Shown: piece after piece, positions 1 through 9,000 of the stretch
Position numbering within the stretch: the first letter of the stretch is position 1
Layout of the letters: every line of letters starts with the position of its first letter
Assembly: GCA_964544305.1 (NCBI GenBank)
Contig: CAZJAZ010000027.1
Location: forward strand, 1-36,943
From: JAFDWI01 sp964544305
GTDB taxonomy: Bacteria; Actinomycetota; Acidimicrobiia; Acidimicrobiales; Iamiaceae
DNA length: 36,943 nt
Direction: 5' to 3'
Position numbers and translations under genes: made by a program
The notes under the pieces: model-generated
Told to the model about the DNA's origin: nothing
What the model saw: the letters and a program-made list of their open reading frames with translations, nothing else
The model's database searches: none

Positions 1-83
1 TTAGGTGAGGCAACGAATCACGCTTCCCGGAGGATTTGACATGAGGCAACAGGCGGTTGACCGAACGAGGAATAGCGTGTGGA

Positions 84-109
84 TGCCGGGTGCCGGGTGC
101 CGGGTGCCG
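84..109. repeat. Heptanucleotide tandem repeat downstream of pyrF
   Basis: The 7-base unit tgccggg occurs three times in exact tandem from 84 to 104, followed by a partial fourth copy (tgccg). It ends 2 bases before the pyrF stop codon on the minus strand, so it lies in the 3' flank of the pyr operon. It forms no obvious hairpin and has no T-tract, so I do not read it as a terminator. The rest of positions 1-83 holds no gene I can support. Confidence 0.7.
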
Positions 110-110
110 C

Positions 111-836
111 TTAAATCGTTTGGCAAGCCGCCGAGACTTCTTTGGCAAGACTCTCTGCCGCGGCAACGGGATCGGCCGCCTTGGTGACGGGTCGACCGAC
201 AACCAAAAGATCGGCCCCGGCTGCAATGGCCTGAGCCGGTGTCACACGACGGGCCTGGTCATTTGCGTCGGATCCAAGCGGGCGAATCCCTGGCACGGTG
301 ATTGTAAGGCGCGGGCCGTACTGTCGAGCTTCGGCCGCGTCCGTTCCTGCACAGACAATGCCGCCGGCCCCCGCCTCCATGGCAACTCGAACCCGTTTTG
401 ACAAGATGTGATCCGGCGCGGTGTCGTCGCTTGTAAGCACGGTGACCGCCAGGATCTCGGCGTGGTCCGATTCCACCGCGGACGATCCATGTTCGAGACC
501 TTCAACCCCGGCACGCACCATGTCGACACCTCCAAAAGCATGCACCGTGAGATAGCTCGCACCCAGGGCTCCCATCACACGTGCCGCATGGTTCACCGTG
601 GTTGGAATATCACACAGCTTCAAGTCGGCAAACACCTTGAAACCATGATCAACGAATGTGGATATTGCATCGGGCCCGGCGGCACTGTAGAGCTCGAGGC
701 CAACCTTCACGACGCCAAAATATTCTTCGACGGATCGGGCCAGACGAGTTGCCTGAACCAAGTCATCAACGTCGAGTGGTAGCACGAGCCGGTCGCGCAC
801 CGAACGCATCGCGTCGGCGGTTTCACTTTGATTCAT
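111..836 (-). CDS. pyrF: Orotidine 5'-phosphate decarboxylase
   Basis: This cytosolic enzyme converts OMP to UMP, the last step of de novo UMP synthesis. The 241-residue protein fits the short bacterial (subfamily 1) enzyme. Visible motifs are LPLDV near residue 20, KVG near 44, the catalytic DxKxxD signature DLKLCDIPTT (D71, K73, D76), GIRP, and VVGRPVT near the C-terminus for phosphate binding. I chose the ATG at 836 because GGAG sits 7 bases upstream and the protein then begins just before the first conserved strand; an upstream in-frame extension to 884 would lie inside pyrD. The start overlaps the pyrD stop by 14 bases, so the two are likely translationally coupled. It is the last gene of the pyr operon seen here. 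Many mycobacteria and streptomycetes have the longer subfamily 2 enzyme, so subfamily 1 is informative about lineage. Confidence 0.95.
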   Translation of the reverse strand: MNQSETADAMRSVRDRLVLPLDVDDLVQATRLARSVEEYFGVVKVGLELYSAAGPDAISTFVDHGFKVFADLKLCDIPTTVNHAARVMGALGASYLTVHAFGGVDMVRAGVEGLEHGSSAVESDHAEILAVTVLTSDDTAPDHILSKRVRVAMEAGAGGIVCAGTDAAEARQYGPRLTITVPGIRPLGSDANDQARRVTPAQAIAAGADLLVVGRPVTKAADPVAAAESLAKEVSAACQTI

Positions 837-1776
837 GTGCAGCTCCAATGATCTGTGTAAGAGACGAAATCGATCGCGTTGCACACCATTGTTTCAGGTC
901 GTTTGCAACAATCGAGAGCACCTTGGGATCGGCGAAAGCGGCCGTTCCAATCTGAATGGCGTTTGCGCCCGCTTCAAGAAGTTCGAGCGCGTCACGCGCC
1001 GATGCCACACCACCGACTCCAACAATGGCGAGATCGGCGAGCGCGGCGCGCACGTCGTAGACGGCCCGCACCGCCATCGGGTGGATCGCAGGGCCTGAGA
1101 CACCACCGCCTCCGTTCCCCAACACGGGCGTCTGCCGATCGACATCAATAACGAGGCCAAAGTACGTGTTCACGAGGGTCACTGCTTCGGCGCCAGCTTG
1201 CTGGACCGCCGCCGCAACGTCAACGAGCGCATCGGTGTTGGGACTGAGTTTTGCCCAAACCGGTCGATCAAGCGCCGCAACGCACGTCGATACAACCTGT
1301 GCCGCGGCTTTTGGGTCGTGCGCAAACAGACCTCGTCCGGCGTGGGTATTCGGACACGACAAATTTACTTCCACGGCGATGATCTCTGGCGCCACGTTGT
1401 GAAGCATCGTCGCAGCCTTTTGATACGCAGAAACATCAGTTCCCCAAATGCTCACGACAACTCGTCGAACACCCGCTTTTCTCAGAAGTGGAAGATCGTC
1501 TTGCAACCATGCCTCAATACCAGGTCCTTGGAGGCCCACCGCATTGATCATCCCTGAAGGCGTCATGTGCACACGCGGACCGGGATTCCCTTCCCACGCA
1601 TCCACACACAATGATTTAGCAACGAATGCCCCCAGCGAACCGAGGTCGACAAAAGGGGCCAATTCGTCGGCGTGCCCGGCACAACCTGACGCGTTCATGA
1701 TTGGACTCGGCAACTCGATAGAGCCAACGCGCGTCGATTGGTCTACCCGATCTAAGGGTGCCCGGCGACGACGCAT
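823..1776 (-). CDS. pyrD: Dihydroorotate dehydrogenase, class 1 (1B-like)
   Basis: It oxidises dihydroorotate to orotate using FMN. The 317-residue protein shows MNASG near residue 27, NPGPR and GMINAVGLQGPG (residues 64-86), and NLSCPN with the catalytic Cys141 that marks class 1; class 2 membrane enzymes have Ser here. It also has KLSPN, the FMN phosphate-binding GVGGV segment, and IQIGTA. The overall pattern is closest to class 1B (Bacillus PyrD type), which normally works with the iron-sulfur/FAD subunit PyrK to pass electrons to NAD. No pyrK lies beside it here; carB abuts it directly. The ATG at 1776 shares one base with the carB TGA stop (TGATG), typical of coupled translation. Longer in-frame starts fall within carB. 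Electron acceptor is unresolved: an unlinked PyrK, or fumarate or another acceptor as in other class 1 enzymes. Confidence 0.92.
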   Translation of the reverse strand: MRRRRAPLDRVDQSTRVGSIELPSPIMNASGCAGHADELAPFVDLGSLGAFVAKSLCVDAWEGNPGPRVHMTPSGMINAVGLQGPGIEAWLQDDLPLLRKAGVRRVVVSIWGTDVSAYQKAATMLHNVAPEIIAVEVNLSCPNTHAGRGLFAHDPKAAAQVVSTCVAALDRPVWAKLSPNTDALVDVAAAVQQAGAEAVTLVNTYFGLVIDVDRQTPVLGNGGGGVSGPAIHPMAVRAVYDVRAALADLAIVGVGGVASARDALELLEAGANAIQIGTAAFADPKVLSIVANDLKQWCATRSISSLTQIIGAAHESK

Positions 1777-4700
1777 CAGCGTCCGTGAATTTCTTGGAGG
1801 TTGCGCACAACCACGTCGTTTGCTCGCCAGTCGGTCATACCGGTCGCCGCGGCCAACGCGGCCGCGGCCGTGGTGAGGCATGGCACATGCGCAACGCCTG
1901 CAGCCGAACGGATATGGTCGCCGTCAGCCCGAGGTCCACGCCCACGTGGCGAGTTCACAACAAGTTGCACTTTGTTTGCTTCGATGAGTTCCACGGCGTG
2001 CACACCATCTTCGTCGCCGAGTTTGGCAACCTCGATGTCAACGCCTATCCCAGCTTCGCGGAGCGCTGCCGCGGTTCCCGCGGTCGCAGCGAGTGAGAAA
2101 CCAAGTGCCTGAAACTTCTCGGCCGCTCGTACGCCGACGCGCTTGTCGCGATCGGCCAGCGACAAGAACACGGTGCCCGATTCTGGGAGCGGGTCGCCCG
2201 CGGCGATTTGGCTTTTTGCGAACGCCAAACCAAAGGTTGTGTCGATGCCCATGACCTCGCCGGTCGAATGCATTTCTGGGCCCAAAATACGATCTGCCCC
2301 GGGGAATCGGTTAAACGGCAAAACCGCTTCTTTGACCGCGACGTAGCCGTGCACGGGTTCTATCAGCAGGCCGACCGAGCGGAGCTCGTCAAGCGTTTCT
2401 CCTGCCATGACCCGCGTCGCAACTTTTGCCCACGGCACCCCCGTTGCTTTGGCCACAAATGGCACGGTACGTGATGCCCGTGGGTTTGCTTCGATCACAA
2501 AAACTTCGTCAACACCATCTCGATGTTGGACGGCAAATTGCACATTGATGAGCCCTTTGACATCAAGTGCTTGCGCAATGCGGTGGGTATAATCCTCAAT
2601 CACAGCGACGGTGTCTGGCCCAAGCGAATACGGCGGAATGGCACAAGCACTGTCACCGGAATGTACGCCGGCTTCCTCAACGTGTTCCATGACACCTGCG
2701 ATAGCAAACGCACCGGATGCATCGCGCAATGCATCCACATCGACTTCGGTGGCATCTTCGAGAAATGAATCGACGAGTACTGGTCGATCAGTTGAGATTC
2801 CCCCATCGGCACCGACTAATCCAAATGATGCGAGTTCTTCCATTGCACGAGTGAGGTGCTCATCGTCATAGACGATCTCCATCGCCCGGCCACCGAGCAC
2901 ATAACTCGGTCGCATCAGAACCGGATACCCGACCCGATGGGCAATAGCGGTTGCTTCATCAACGGTCACCGCGGTGCCACCGGCGGGTTGCGGAATATTG
3001 AGACGGTCACACAACGCATTCCAATGATCGCGACTCTCAGCCGCATCAATGGACGATGGCGCTGTGCCGAGAACGAGCTCGGCGGGAAGTTGCCCGGCAA
3101 GTTTGAGCGGGGTCTGCCCGCCCAGCGCGACGATCACACCAACTACTCCTGGGCTGCCAGGTGGCGACGCCGCATTCTCTGCATCAATAATATTGGTGAC
3201 GTCTTCAAAGGTAATGGGCTCAAAATACAGCCGATCGGAGGTGTCGTAATCGGTTGAAACCGTTTCGGGGTTGCAGTTCACCATCACCGTCGCGTAACCC
3301 GCATCTGACAACGCGAAACTGGCGTGCACACAGCAGTAATCAAACTCGATGCCTTGGCCAATCCGATTTGGTCCCGAACCCAAGATGATCACTTTGGGTC
3401 GCGTATCGGCGGCAACTTCACTTGAGTCTTCCCACGTTGAGTAGTGGTACGGAGTTTCGGCTGCGAACTCTGCACCACAGGTGTCAACCGTCTTAAACGT
3501 CGGGATGACACCGGCTTCGAGACGTGCACTTCGCACCGTGGCTTCGTCGCTATCCCACAGGTATGCAATTTGTGCATCGGCAAAACCAAGGCGCTTTGCG
3601 CGACGCCAATCAGCGGGTCGCATCTGTGCCAAACCCGTACGCTCTAGGAACGCTCGTTCCTCGGTAACGCGGGCCATCTGGTCTAAGAACCACGGATCGA
3701 CTTTTGTTGCGCTTGCAACCGTGTCAACGCTCATCCCGCGCCGCAATGCTGCTTCGAGTTGGAACGGCCGGTCCGGTGTGCCAATTGATGCGGCCGCCAA
3801 GAGTTCATCGTCGCTCAACTCGTCGGTCAATTTCTCGCCGGGATCACCGTTGAGCCCGAGGCGGCCGGTCTCTAAGGACCGCAACGCTTTTTGCAGCGAT
3901 TCGCAGAACGTTCGTCCAATCGCCATGACCTCGCCGACTGCTTGCATTTGCGTGCCGAGCACTCCAGAAATGTCCGGGAACTTCTCGAAAGCCCACCGGG
4001 GAACTTTGGTGACCACATAGTCAATGGTCGGTTCAAAACTCGCCGGGGTGGCTTTGGTGATGTCGTTGGGGATCTCGTCCAAGGTGTATCCCACGGCGAG
4101 TTTCGCGGCGATTTTTGCAATCGGAAACCCGGTTGCTTTCGACGCAAGCGCACTTGAGCGTGATACGCGCGGATTCATTTCGATGACGACCATGTCACCG
4201 TTCAGCGGATTTACCGCAAACTGCACGTTCGATCCACCGGTTTCCACCCCGACCCGTCGGATACAAGCAAACGCAGCATTGCGCATCTTTTGATATTCGA
4301 CATCGCTCAACGTTTGAATCGGGGCGACCGTGATCGAATCACCGGTGTGCACCCCCATCGGATCCAGGTTTTCAATGGAACAAATGATCACGCAGTTGTC
4401 TGCCCGATCACGCATCACTTCGACTTCGAATTCTTTCCATCCCGCAATGGACTTTTCAATCAGAATCTCGCTGATCGGTGACGCATCAAGCCCGTTCTTT
4501 GCGATGTGCTCAAACTCGTCCAAAGTTGACGCAATACCCGTGCCTTTCCCACCAAGTATGTACGCGGGTCGGATCACCACAGGTAGTCCGACGTCCGAGA
4601 GCACGTTGCGCGCCTCGTCCATGGTGTGAGCCGTCCCAGAAGCAGGGACATCGAGTCCAATTTCGATCATGGCTTCTTTGAACAGTGACCGGTCTTCGGC

Positions 4701-5075
4701 CGTCGCAATCGCCTGCGCATTCGCGCCGATAAGTTCAACCCCATACTTTTCTGGGATACCAAGTTCAACGAGTTCCATCGCCAAGTTCAGCGCGGTCTGT
4801 CCCCCAAGGGTGGGAAGCAATGCATCGGGGCGTTCTCGTTCGATAATGCGCGTCAACGTGGCGGCGTCTAAGGGTTCGACGTACGTGGCGTCGGCGAAAT
4901 CCGGGTCGGTCATGATCGTCGCAGGATTCGAGTTTGCCAGAATCACGCGGTAGCCCTCTTCGCGCAAAACACGGCATGCTTGGGTGCCCGAATAGTCAAA
5001 TTCGCATGCTTGCCCAATCACGATCGGCCCAGAGCCGATCAGCAAAATCGAAGAAATATCGTCGCGTCGGGGCAT
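1776..5075 (-). CDS. carB: Carbamoyl-phosphate synthase large subunit
   Basis: The 1099-residue large subunit makes carbamoyl phosphate from bicarbonate, ammonia delivered by CarA, and two ATP, feeding both UMP and arginine synthesis. It shows the family's internal duplication. The first ATP-grasp half starts with LIGSGPIVIGQACEFDYSG near residue 10 and contains LGGQTALNL and EMNPRVSRSSALASKATG. The second half starts with ILGSGPNRIGQGIEFDYCC near residue 560 and contains ALGGQTPLKLA and EANPRASRTVPFVAKATG. The C-terminal 140 residues form the MGS-like regulatory domain, which in E. coli binds UMP and ornithine. Length is normal. ATG at 5075 lies one base after the carA stop, with GGAAAG upstream as a weak ribosome site. 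Confidence 0.98.
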   Translation of the reverse strand: MPRRDDISSILLIGSGPIVIGQACEFDYSGTQACRVLREEGYRVILANSNPATIMTDPDFADATYVEPLDAATLTRIIERERPDALLPTLGGQTALNLAMELVELGIPEKYGVELIGANAQAIATAEDRSLFKEAMIEIGLDVPASGTAHTMDEARNVLSDVGLPVVIRPAYILGGKGTGIASTLDEFEHIAKNGLDASPISEILIEKSIAGWKEFEVEVMRDRADNCVIICSIENLDPMGVHTGDSITVAPIQTLSDVEYQKMRNAAFACIRRVGVETGGSNVQFAVNPLNGDMVVIEMNPRVSRSSALASKATGFPIAKIAAKLAVGYTLDEIPNDITKATPASFEPTIDYVVTKVPRWAFEKFPDISGVLGTQMQAVGEVMAIGRTFCESLQKALRSLETGRLGLNGDPGEKLTDELSDDELLAAASIGTPDRPFQLEAALRRGMSVDTVASATKVDPWFLDQMARVTEERAFLERTGLAQMRPADWRRAKRLGFADAQIAYLWDSDEATVRSARLEAGVIPTFKTVDTCGAEFAAETPYHYSTWEDSSEVAADTRPKVIILGSGPNRIGQGIEFDYCCVHASFALSDAGYATVMVNCNPETVSTDYDTSDRLYFEPITFEDVTNIIDAENAASPPGSPGVVGVIVALGGQTPLKLAGQLPAELVLGTAPSSIDAAESRDHWNALCDRLNIPQPAGGTAVTVDEATAIAHRVGYPVLMRPSYVLGGRAMEIVYDDEHLTRAMEELASFGLVGADGGISTDRPVLVDSFLEDATEVDVDALRDASGAFAIAGVMEHVEEAGVHSGDSACAIPPYSLGPDTVAVIEDYTHRIAQALDVKGLINVQFAVQHRDGVDEVFVIEANPRASRTVPFVAKATGVPWAKVATRVMAGETLDELRSVGLLIEPVHGYVAVKEAVLPFNRFPGADRILGPEMHSTGEVMGIDTTFGLAFAKSQIAAGDPLPESGTVFLSLADRDKRVGVRAAEKFQALGFSLAATAGTAAALREAGIGVDIEVAKLGDEDGVHAVELIEANKVQLVVNSPRGRGPRADGDHIRSAAGVAHVPCLTTAAAALAAATGMTDWRANDVVVRNLQEIHGR

Positions 5076-5076
5076 G

Positions 5077-6204
5077 TCAGATCTTTCCGTCCATCAGTTG
5101 TGCAAACTCGTCAAACAAATATCTGCTGTCGTGGGGACCCGGCCCCGCTTCCGGATGGTGCTGCACGCTAAAAACTTTGAGCGGCGTGCACCGTACGCCT
5201 TCGATGACGCCGTCATTGAGATTGACGTGGGTGACTTCAACACCGTTGGCCATGGACGCCACACTGTCCGCGGCAAGGGCAAAGTTGTGGTTCTGCGCGG
5301 TAATTTCGATAACGCCGGTCGCCACGTTACGAACCGGGTGGTTCCCGCCGTGGTGACCGAACGGTAGCTTCACGATCTCGCCACCGAGCGCTTTGGACAA
5401 AAGCTGATGGCCCATGCAAATACCAAAGATTGGGACCTCGCCGAGCAGATCTTTGATGATTTCCGGGCCGAGTGGAAAAGCGTCTGGATCGCCAGGACCA
5501 TTTGAAAGAAACACCCCATTGGGTTGGCGTGCAAGAACGTCTGTGGCAGGTGTTGAAGCGGGCACGACCTCGACGGTGCCAAGTGTTGCGAGGCAATCGA
5601 CAATCGTTCGTTTGATCCCAAAGTCATACGCGACGATGCGGCGGTCCGCGCCACCTTGGGGCTCTTTGACATAGGGCTGTGCTGTGGTCACGTGTGACAC
5701 CAGGTCGATGCCGTCTGTTCCTTGCTCAGCTGCGGCGGCCTCACGCACAGCTTGCATCGTGACTGCCGTTGCGCAGCGGTCGTCAATGACGCCAAACGCG
5801 CCAGGCATGGCCCCCGCATCGCGGATGTGGCGAGTGAGGCGACGGGTGTCAACGCCCGCAATCCCTGGAATTTCGTGGCGATTCAAGAACGATTCGAGCG
5901 AGTCTTGCGCCCGCCAGTTACTCATTCGCCTTGCAAGGTCACGCACGATGACCCCTCGAGCAAACGGCACAACGGCTTCATCGTCGGTGGCATTCGTGCC
6001 GTAATTCCCAATGTGGGGATACGTAAAAGTGATGATCTGTCCCGCGTACGACGGATCAGTCAAGACTTCTTGATAACCCGATAACACGGTGTTAAAGACG
6101 ACCTCCCCGCCCGCAATCCCATTTTGGGGATATGTTCCAATGGCTTCACCGTGAAAGGTAGTTCCGTCACGCAGAACCAATACGGCTTCATAGATCGTGT
6201 TCAA
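5077..6204 (-). CDS. carA: Carbamoyl-phosphate synthase small (glutaminase) subunit
   Basis: This subunit hydrolyses glutamine and channels ammonia to CarB. The 375-residue protein has the N-terminal CPSase small-chain domain (about 1-150) followed by a class I glutamine amidotransferase domain with SNGPGDP (234-240), GICMGHQLL with nucleophile Cys263, and HHPEAGPGPHDS giving His350 and Glu352 of the triad. I chose the TTG at 6204: it overlaps the pyrC stop as TTGA, and GGGAG lies 6 bases upstream. An in-frame ATG at 6285 would sit deep inside pyrC and add unconserved sequence. Cotranscribed with carB, one base apart. Confidence 0.95.
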   Translation of the reverse strand: MNTIYEAVLVLRDGTTFHGEAIGTYPQNGIAGGEVVFNTVLSGYQEVLTDPSYAGQIITFTYPHIGNYGTNATDDEAVVPFARGVIVRDLARRMSNWRAQDSLESFLNRHEIPGIAGVDTRRLTRHIRDAGAMPGAFGVIDDRCATAVTMQAVREAAAAEQGTDGIDLVSHVTTAQPYVKEPQGGADRRIVAYDFGIKRTIVDCLATLGTVEVVPASTPATDVLARQPNGVFLSNGPGDPDAFPLGPEIIKDLLGEVPIFGICMGHQLLSKALGGEIVKLPFGHHGGNHPVRNVATGVIEITAQNHNFALAADSVASMANGVEVTHVNLNDGVIEGVRCTPLKVFSVQHHPEAGPGPHDSRYLFDEFAQLMDGKI

Positions 6205-7484
6205 CAAAGGCTCCCATCTTCCACCACGACTTTTCCGGCGACAACGGTGTGACGCACTTTGCCGGTAAGGGTGCGTCCATCCCACGGATTATTTCTGCTC
6301 CGACTCGCTGTGCAGCGCGCGTCAACCGTCCACGAATGTGCCGGATCAAAGATGCACAAGTGGGCAGGCCGGCCCACCGCTACGGGCCCACCATGGTCGA
6401 CAAGACCTGCAATGCGCGCCGGACTCGTCGAGAAGACTCGGGCGAAATCTTGTGGTGTTAGCACGCTGCCCAGTTCGCTATGAACCACAGCAAGCGACGT
6501 TTCAAGGTTGAGCATTCCAGGCGGGGCCTGATCAAAAGGCCGGTCCTTTGTTTCAGGCGGATGAGGTGCGTGATCGGTTGCGATCGCATCAATCGTGCCG
6601 TCAAGGATCCCAGCGCGCACCGCAGCAATGTCGTCGGTGGTACGCAACGGCGGGTTGACTTTGAACACCGGATCGTAACTCGCGCAACGTTCGTGAGTGA
6701 GCGCTACATGATGCGGAGTGGCCTCAGCGGTGACCGGTAAACCTTGTGCCTTCGCGTCACGCACCATGGCCACCGAGTTCGCTGTCGACAAATGTTGGAA
6801 ATGCATGCGCACCCCGGTTGCACGTGCCAAGGCGATGTCACGCATGACCATGAGTTCCTCGGCCTCGGCGGGTTGACCCGCAATGCCAAGACGAGAAGAC
6901 CATTCACCTTCGTGCATGTGCCCGCCGTTGCAAAGCACGGCATCCTCACAATGCTGCATCAACGTGACGTTCAGGCCACGTGCATATTCCATTGCGCGGC
7001 GCATCAATCGTGCGTCTTGGACGCCGGCGCCGTCGTCGGTAAACAGACGCACCCCAAGGTCGGACATCTCCCCCATTGGAGCAAGCTCTTCGCCATTGCG
7101 CCCGAGCGTGATCGCTCCCGCTACGGCCACATCACAGGCTGCGTCTTGAGCAATACGAAGCACCAATTCGACCACACTCGCCGAATCAATGGCCGGAATG
7201 GTGTTGGGCATGGACACAATTGCGCTATATCCCCCTAGAACCGCGCAGTGTGATCCGGTCACTATCGTCTCGGCTTCTTCGCCACCGGGCTCACGCAGGT
7301 GGGCATGGAGATCAACGAGCCCGGGAAGCACCCAACACATGGATGCGTCGATGGTTCGGTCGCCCTCAAGGTCGCTACCTATGGCTTGGATGAAGCCATC
7401 TGCATCGACCGCGACATCGGCGACGTCACAACCGTTTTCGGTGACAACCGAGCCACCTTTCACTACGAGTGCAACATCAGTCAT
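6201..7484 (-). CDS. pyrC: Dihydroorotase
   Basis: It cyclises carbamoyl aspartate to dihydroorotate. The 427-residue protein is a class I (PyrC/allantoinase-type) amidohydrolase. Visible motifs are the metal-binding DLHAHLREPG after the first beta domain, VSMPNTIPAID, QHCED, HFQHLS and ATDHAPH with the catalytic Asp. The C-terminal PAHLCIFDP and NPWDGRTLTGKVRHTVVAG segments are typical of the family. Start choice: ATG 7484 has GGAGG 6 bases upstream; the ATG at 7490 is too close to that site. The start overlaps the pyrB stop by 8 bases. Class I dihydroorotases often depend on ATCase for activity in other bacteria, and the pyrB-pyrC overlap is compatible with such a complex, though nothing here proves it. 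Confidence 0.96.
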   Translation of the reverse strand: MTDVALVVKGGSVVTENGCDVADVAVDADGFIQAIGSDLEGDRTIDASMCWVLPGLVDLHAHLREPGGEEAETIVTGSHCAVLGGYSAIVSMPNTIPAIDSASVVELVLRIAQDAACDVAVAGAITLGRNGEELAPMGEMSDLGVRLFTDDGAGVQDARLMRRAMEYARGLNVTLMQHCEDAVLCNGGHMHEGEWSSRLGIAGQPAEAEELMVMRDIALARATGVRMHFQHLSTANSVAMVRDAKAQGLPVTAEATPHHVALTHERCASYDPVFKVNPPLRTTDDIAAVRAGILDGTIDAIATDHAPHPPETKDRPFDQAPPGMLNLETSLAVVHSELGSVLTPQDFARVFSTSPARIAGLVDHGGPVAVGRPAHLCIFDPAHSWTVDARCTASRSRNNPWDGRTLTGKVRHTVVAGKVVVEDGSLC

Positions 7485-8424
7485 GCTCATCCTCCGTTGA
7501 TTGTGCGCCTCGGTCTGTTGCGCCGAGCACCAGATAAAACACCGCCATACGGACTGCAACCCCGTTGTGCACTTGATCAAAGATCACCGAGCGTGGATCG
7601 TCAGCGACATCAGAAGCCATTTCGACGCCACGGTTGGTTGGCAATGGATGCATGATGATCGCGTGTCTATTGAGGCGACGTGCCCGCGAGACGGTGAGAC
7701 CCCAGCGTGCGGTGTATTCGCGCAACGATGGCAAGAGCGGTTCACCAATGCGTTCGCGTTGAACTCGCAACAGTGACACCACATCGACGTCACCGAGGAT
7801 CGAATCAAGATCATTCGTGACCGACACCGGCCATCCTTCAAGACTCGGCGGCATGAAGGTTGGTGGGCCCACAAGGGTGACCTTGGCCCCCAGGGCACTG
7901 TAGGCGGCGACATCGGATCGTGCGACGCGTGAGTGCGCAATGTCGCCCACAATGGCGATGTGCTTGCCTTCGAATGTGTCGAGGCGGGAACGCAGCGTGT
8001 AACAGTTGAGGAGCGCCTGTGTGGGATGGGCGTGCCAGCCGTCGCCTGCGTTGATCACGGGTACATCCACCCATGATGCAACCCGTGCTGGGGCTCCAGA
8101 TGATGCGTGACGAACTACGATCGCATCGGCGCCGACCGCTTCGATCACCCGTGCCGTGTCTTTGAGCGACTCGCCCTTGTTGACTGATGACGATGAAACG
8201 CTGAAATTGAGTGTGTCTGCGGATAGGCGCTTTGCCGCCACTTCGAACGACAACCGGGTGCGAGTCGAATCCTCATAAAACAGCCACGCAATCGTCTTGC
8301 CACGCAAGGCCGGAACCTTTGGGATTGATCGACGAGAGACTTCCGCGAACGAGTCGGAAAGGTCCATGACCTCTTCGATGCCGTCACGTCCTCCCAGATC
8401 CTCGATTGTCAACAAGTTTTTCAC
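7477..8424 (-). CDS. pyrB: Aspartate carbamoyltransferase catalytic subunit
   Basis: It condenses carbamoyl phosphate with aspartate, the committed step of the pathway. The 315-residue protein has the carbamoyl-phosphate site FYEDSTRTRLSFE (around residues 50-62), the catalytic HPTQALL (around 134), GDIAHSRVARS, and HPLPTNRGVEM for aspartate binding near residue 260. No pyrI regulatory chain gene is nearby, as usual in Actinomycetota. The GTG start overlaps the pyrR TGA as GTGA. Regulation by PyrR through the upstream leader is likely because pyrB is translated from the same message. Confidence 0.96.
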   Translation of the reverse strand: MKNLLTIEDLGGRDGIEEVMDLSDSFAEVSRRSIPKVPALRGKTIAWLFYEDSTRTRLSFEVAAKRLSADTLNFSVSSSSVNKGESLKDTARVIEAVGADAIVVRHASSGAPARVASWVDVPVINAGDGWHAHPTQALLNCYTLRSRLDTFEGKHIAIVGDIAHSRVARSDVAAYSALGAKVTLVGPPTFMPPSLEGWPVSVTNDLDSILGDVDVVSLLRVQRERIGEPLLPSLREYTARWGLTVSRARRLNRHAIIMHPLPTNRGVEMASDVADDPRSVIFDQVHNGVAVRMAVFYLVLGATDRGAQSTEDEHD

Positions 8425-8987
8425 TTGACCATCTCGCCGAGTTCCACCCCGTCAATGGTGACGTTGACAACTTCGTCACGCCGAGTTGGCAAGTTTTTTC
8501 CGACATAGTCGGGCCGGATTGGCAACTCTCGGTGGCCTCGATCAACCATGACCGCGAGTTGCACCGAACGTGGCCGCCCAAATGACGTGAGTGCATCGAG
8601 TGCGGCACGCACGGTACGACCGGTAAAGAGCACGTCGTCAACAAGCACGACGGTGGCTCCATCTAAATCGACAGGGATCTCGGTGGCCGCTTCGGGCAGC
8701 ACCGGCCGTAGACCAACATCGTCTCGATGAAACGCAACATCGAGACATCCCGTTTCTGGGGCGATACCTTCGACTTCGACGAGCGCCTCCGCCAATCGAG
8801 CCGTCAGCGGAACCCCACCCGTTTGCAATCCGATCAACACCACACCATCAAGGCCGCTATTGCGCTCGGTGATCTCATGAGCAATACGCCACGTCGCCCG
8901 ATGCACCTCCTCGGCACTCATCACCTGCGATCGTGCAACAAAAACGCCCCCGAAGGGGCGTGCGATCCGACGTTCACGTTCAGCCAA
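8421..8987 (-). CDS. pyrR: PyrR, pyr operon RNA-binding regulator / uracil phosphoribosyltransferase
   Basis: PyrR binds pyr mRNA when UMP/UTP is high and has weak uracil phosphoribosyltransferase activity. Motifs: RIAHEI near residue 34, the PRPP loop LVDDVLFTGRTVRAALD, and the family-typical VDRGHRELPIRPDYVGKNLPT. I prefer the TTG at 8987 (188 residues). AGGAG lies 6 bases upstream, and the resulting N-terminus resembles the extended one I recall for mycobacterial PyrR, where similarity continues upstream of the internal Met. The alternative ATG at 8921 would give 166 residues and start inside a conserved segment (VMSAEEV). The choice matters: with the TTG start, the intrinsic terminator at 8937-8961 lies inside the coding sequence. 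First structural gene of the pyr operon. Confidence 0.93.
   Translation of the reverse strand: MAERERRIARPFGGVFVARSQVMSAEEVHRATWRIAHEITERNSGLDGVVLIGLQTGGVPLTARLAEALVEVEGIAPETGCLDVAFHRDDVGLRPVLPEAATEIPVDLDGATVVLVDDVLFTGRTVRAALDALTSFGRPRSVQLAVMVDRGHRELPIRPDYVGKNLPTRRDEVVNVTIDGVELGEMVK
8937..8961 (-). terminator. Intrinsic terminator in the pyr leader / 5' end of pyrR
   Basis: On the minus strand ACGCCCC pairs perfectly with GGGGCGT around a TTCG tetraloop closed by C-G, an exceptionally stable loop, and is followed by TTTTTGTT. This is a complete Rho-independent terminator. It lies 24 bases downstream of the TTG start of pyrR and upstream of the internal ATG at 8921. Either it is a Bacillus-style attenuator in an untranslated leader (if pyrR starts at 8921) or it is intragenic and kept open by translating ribosomes (if pyrR starts at 8987). 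No clear competing antiterminator helix could be found by eye. Confidence 0.88.
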
Positions 8988-9000
8988 TCTGCGCTCCTGT

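Noticed and set aside
242..562. Minus-strand open frame inside pyrF
   Set aside because: It is an alternate frame of a conserved gene with no family features.
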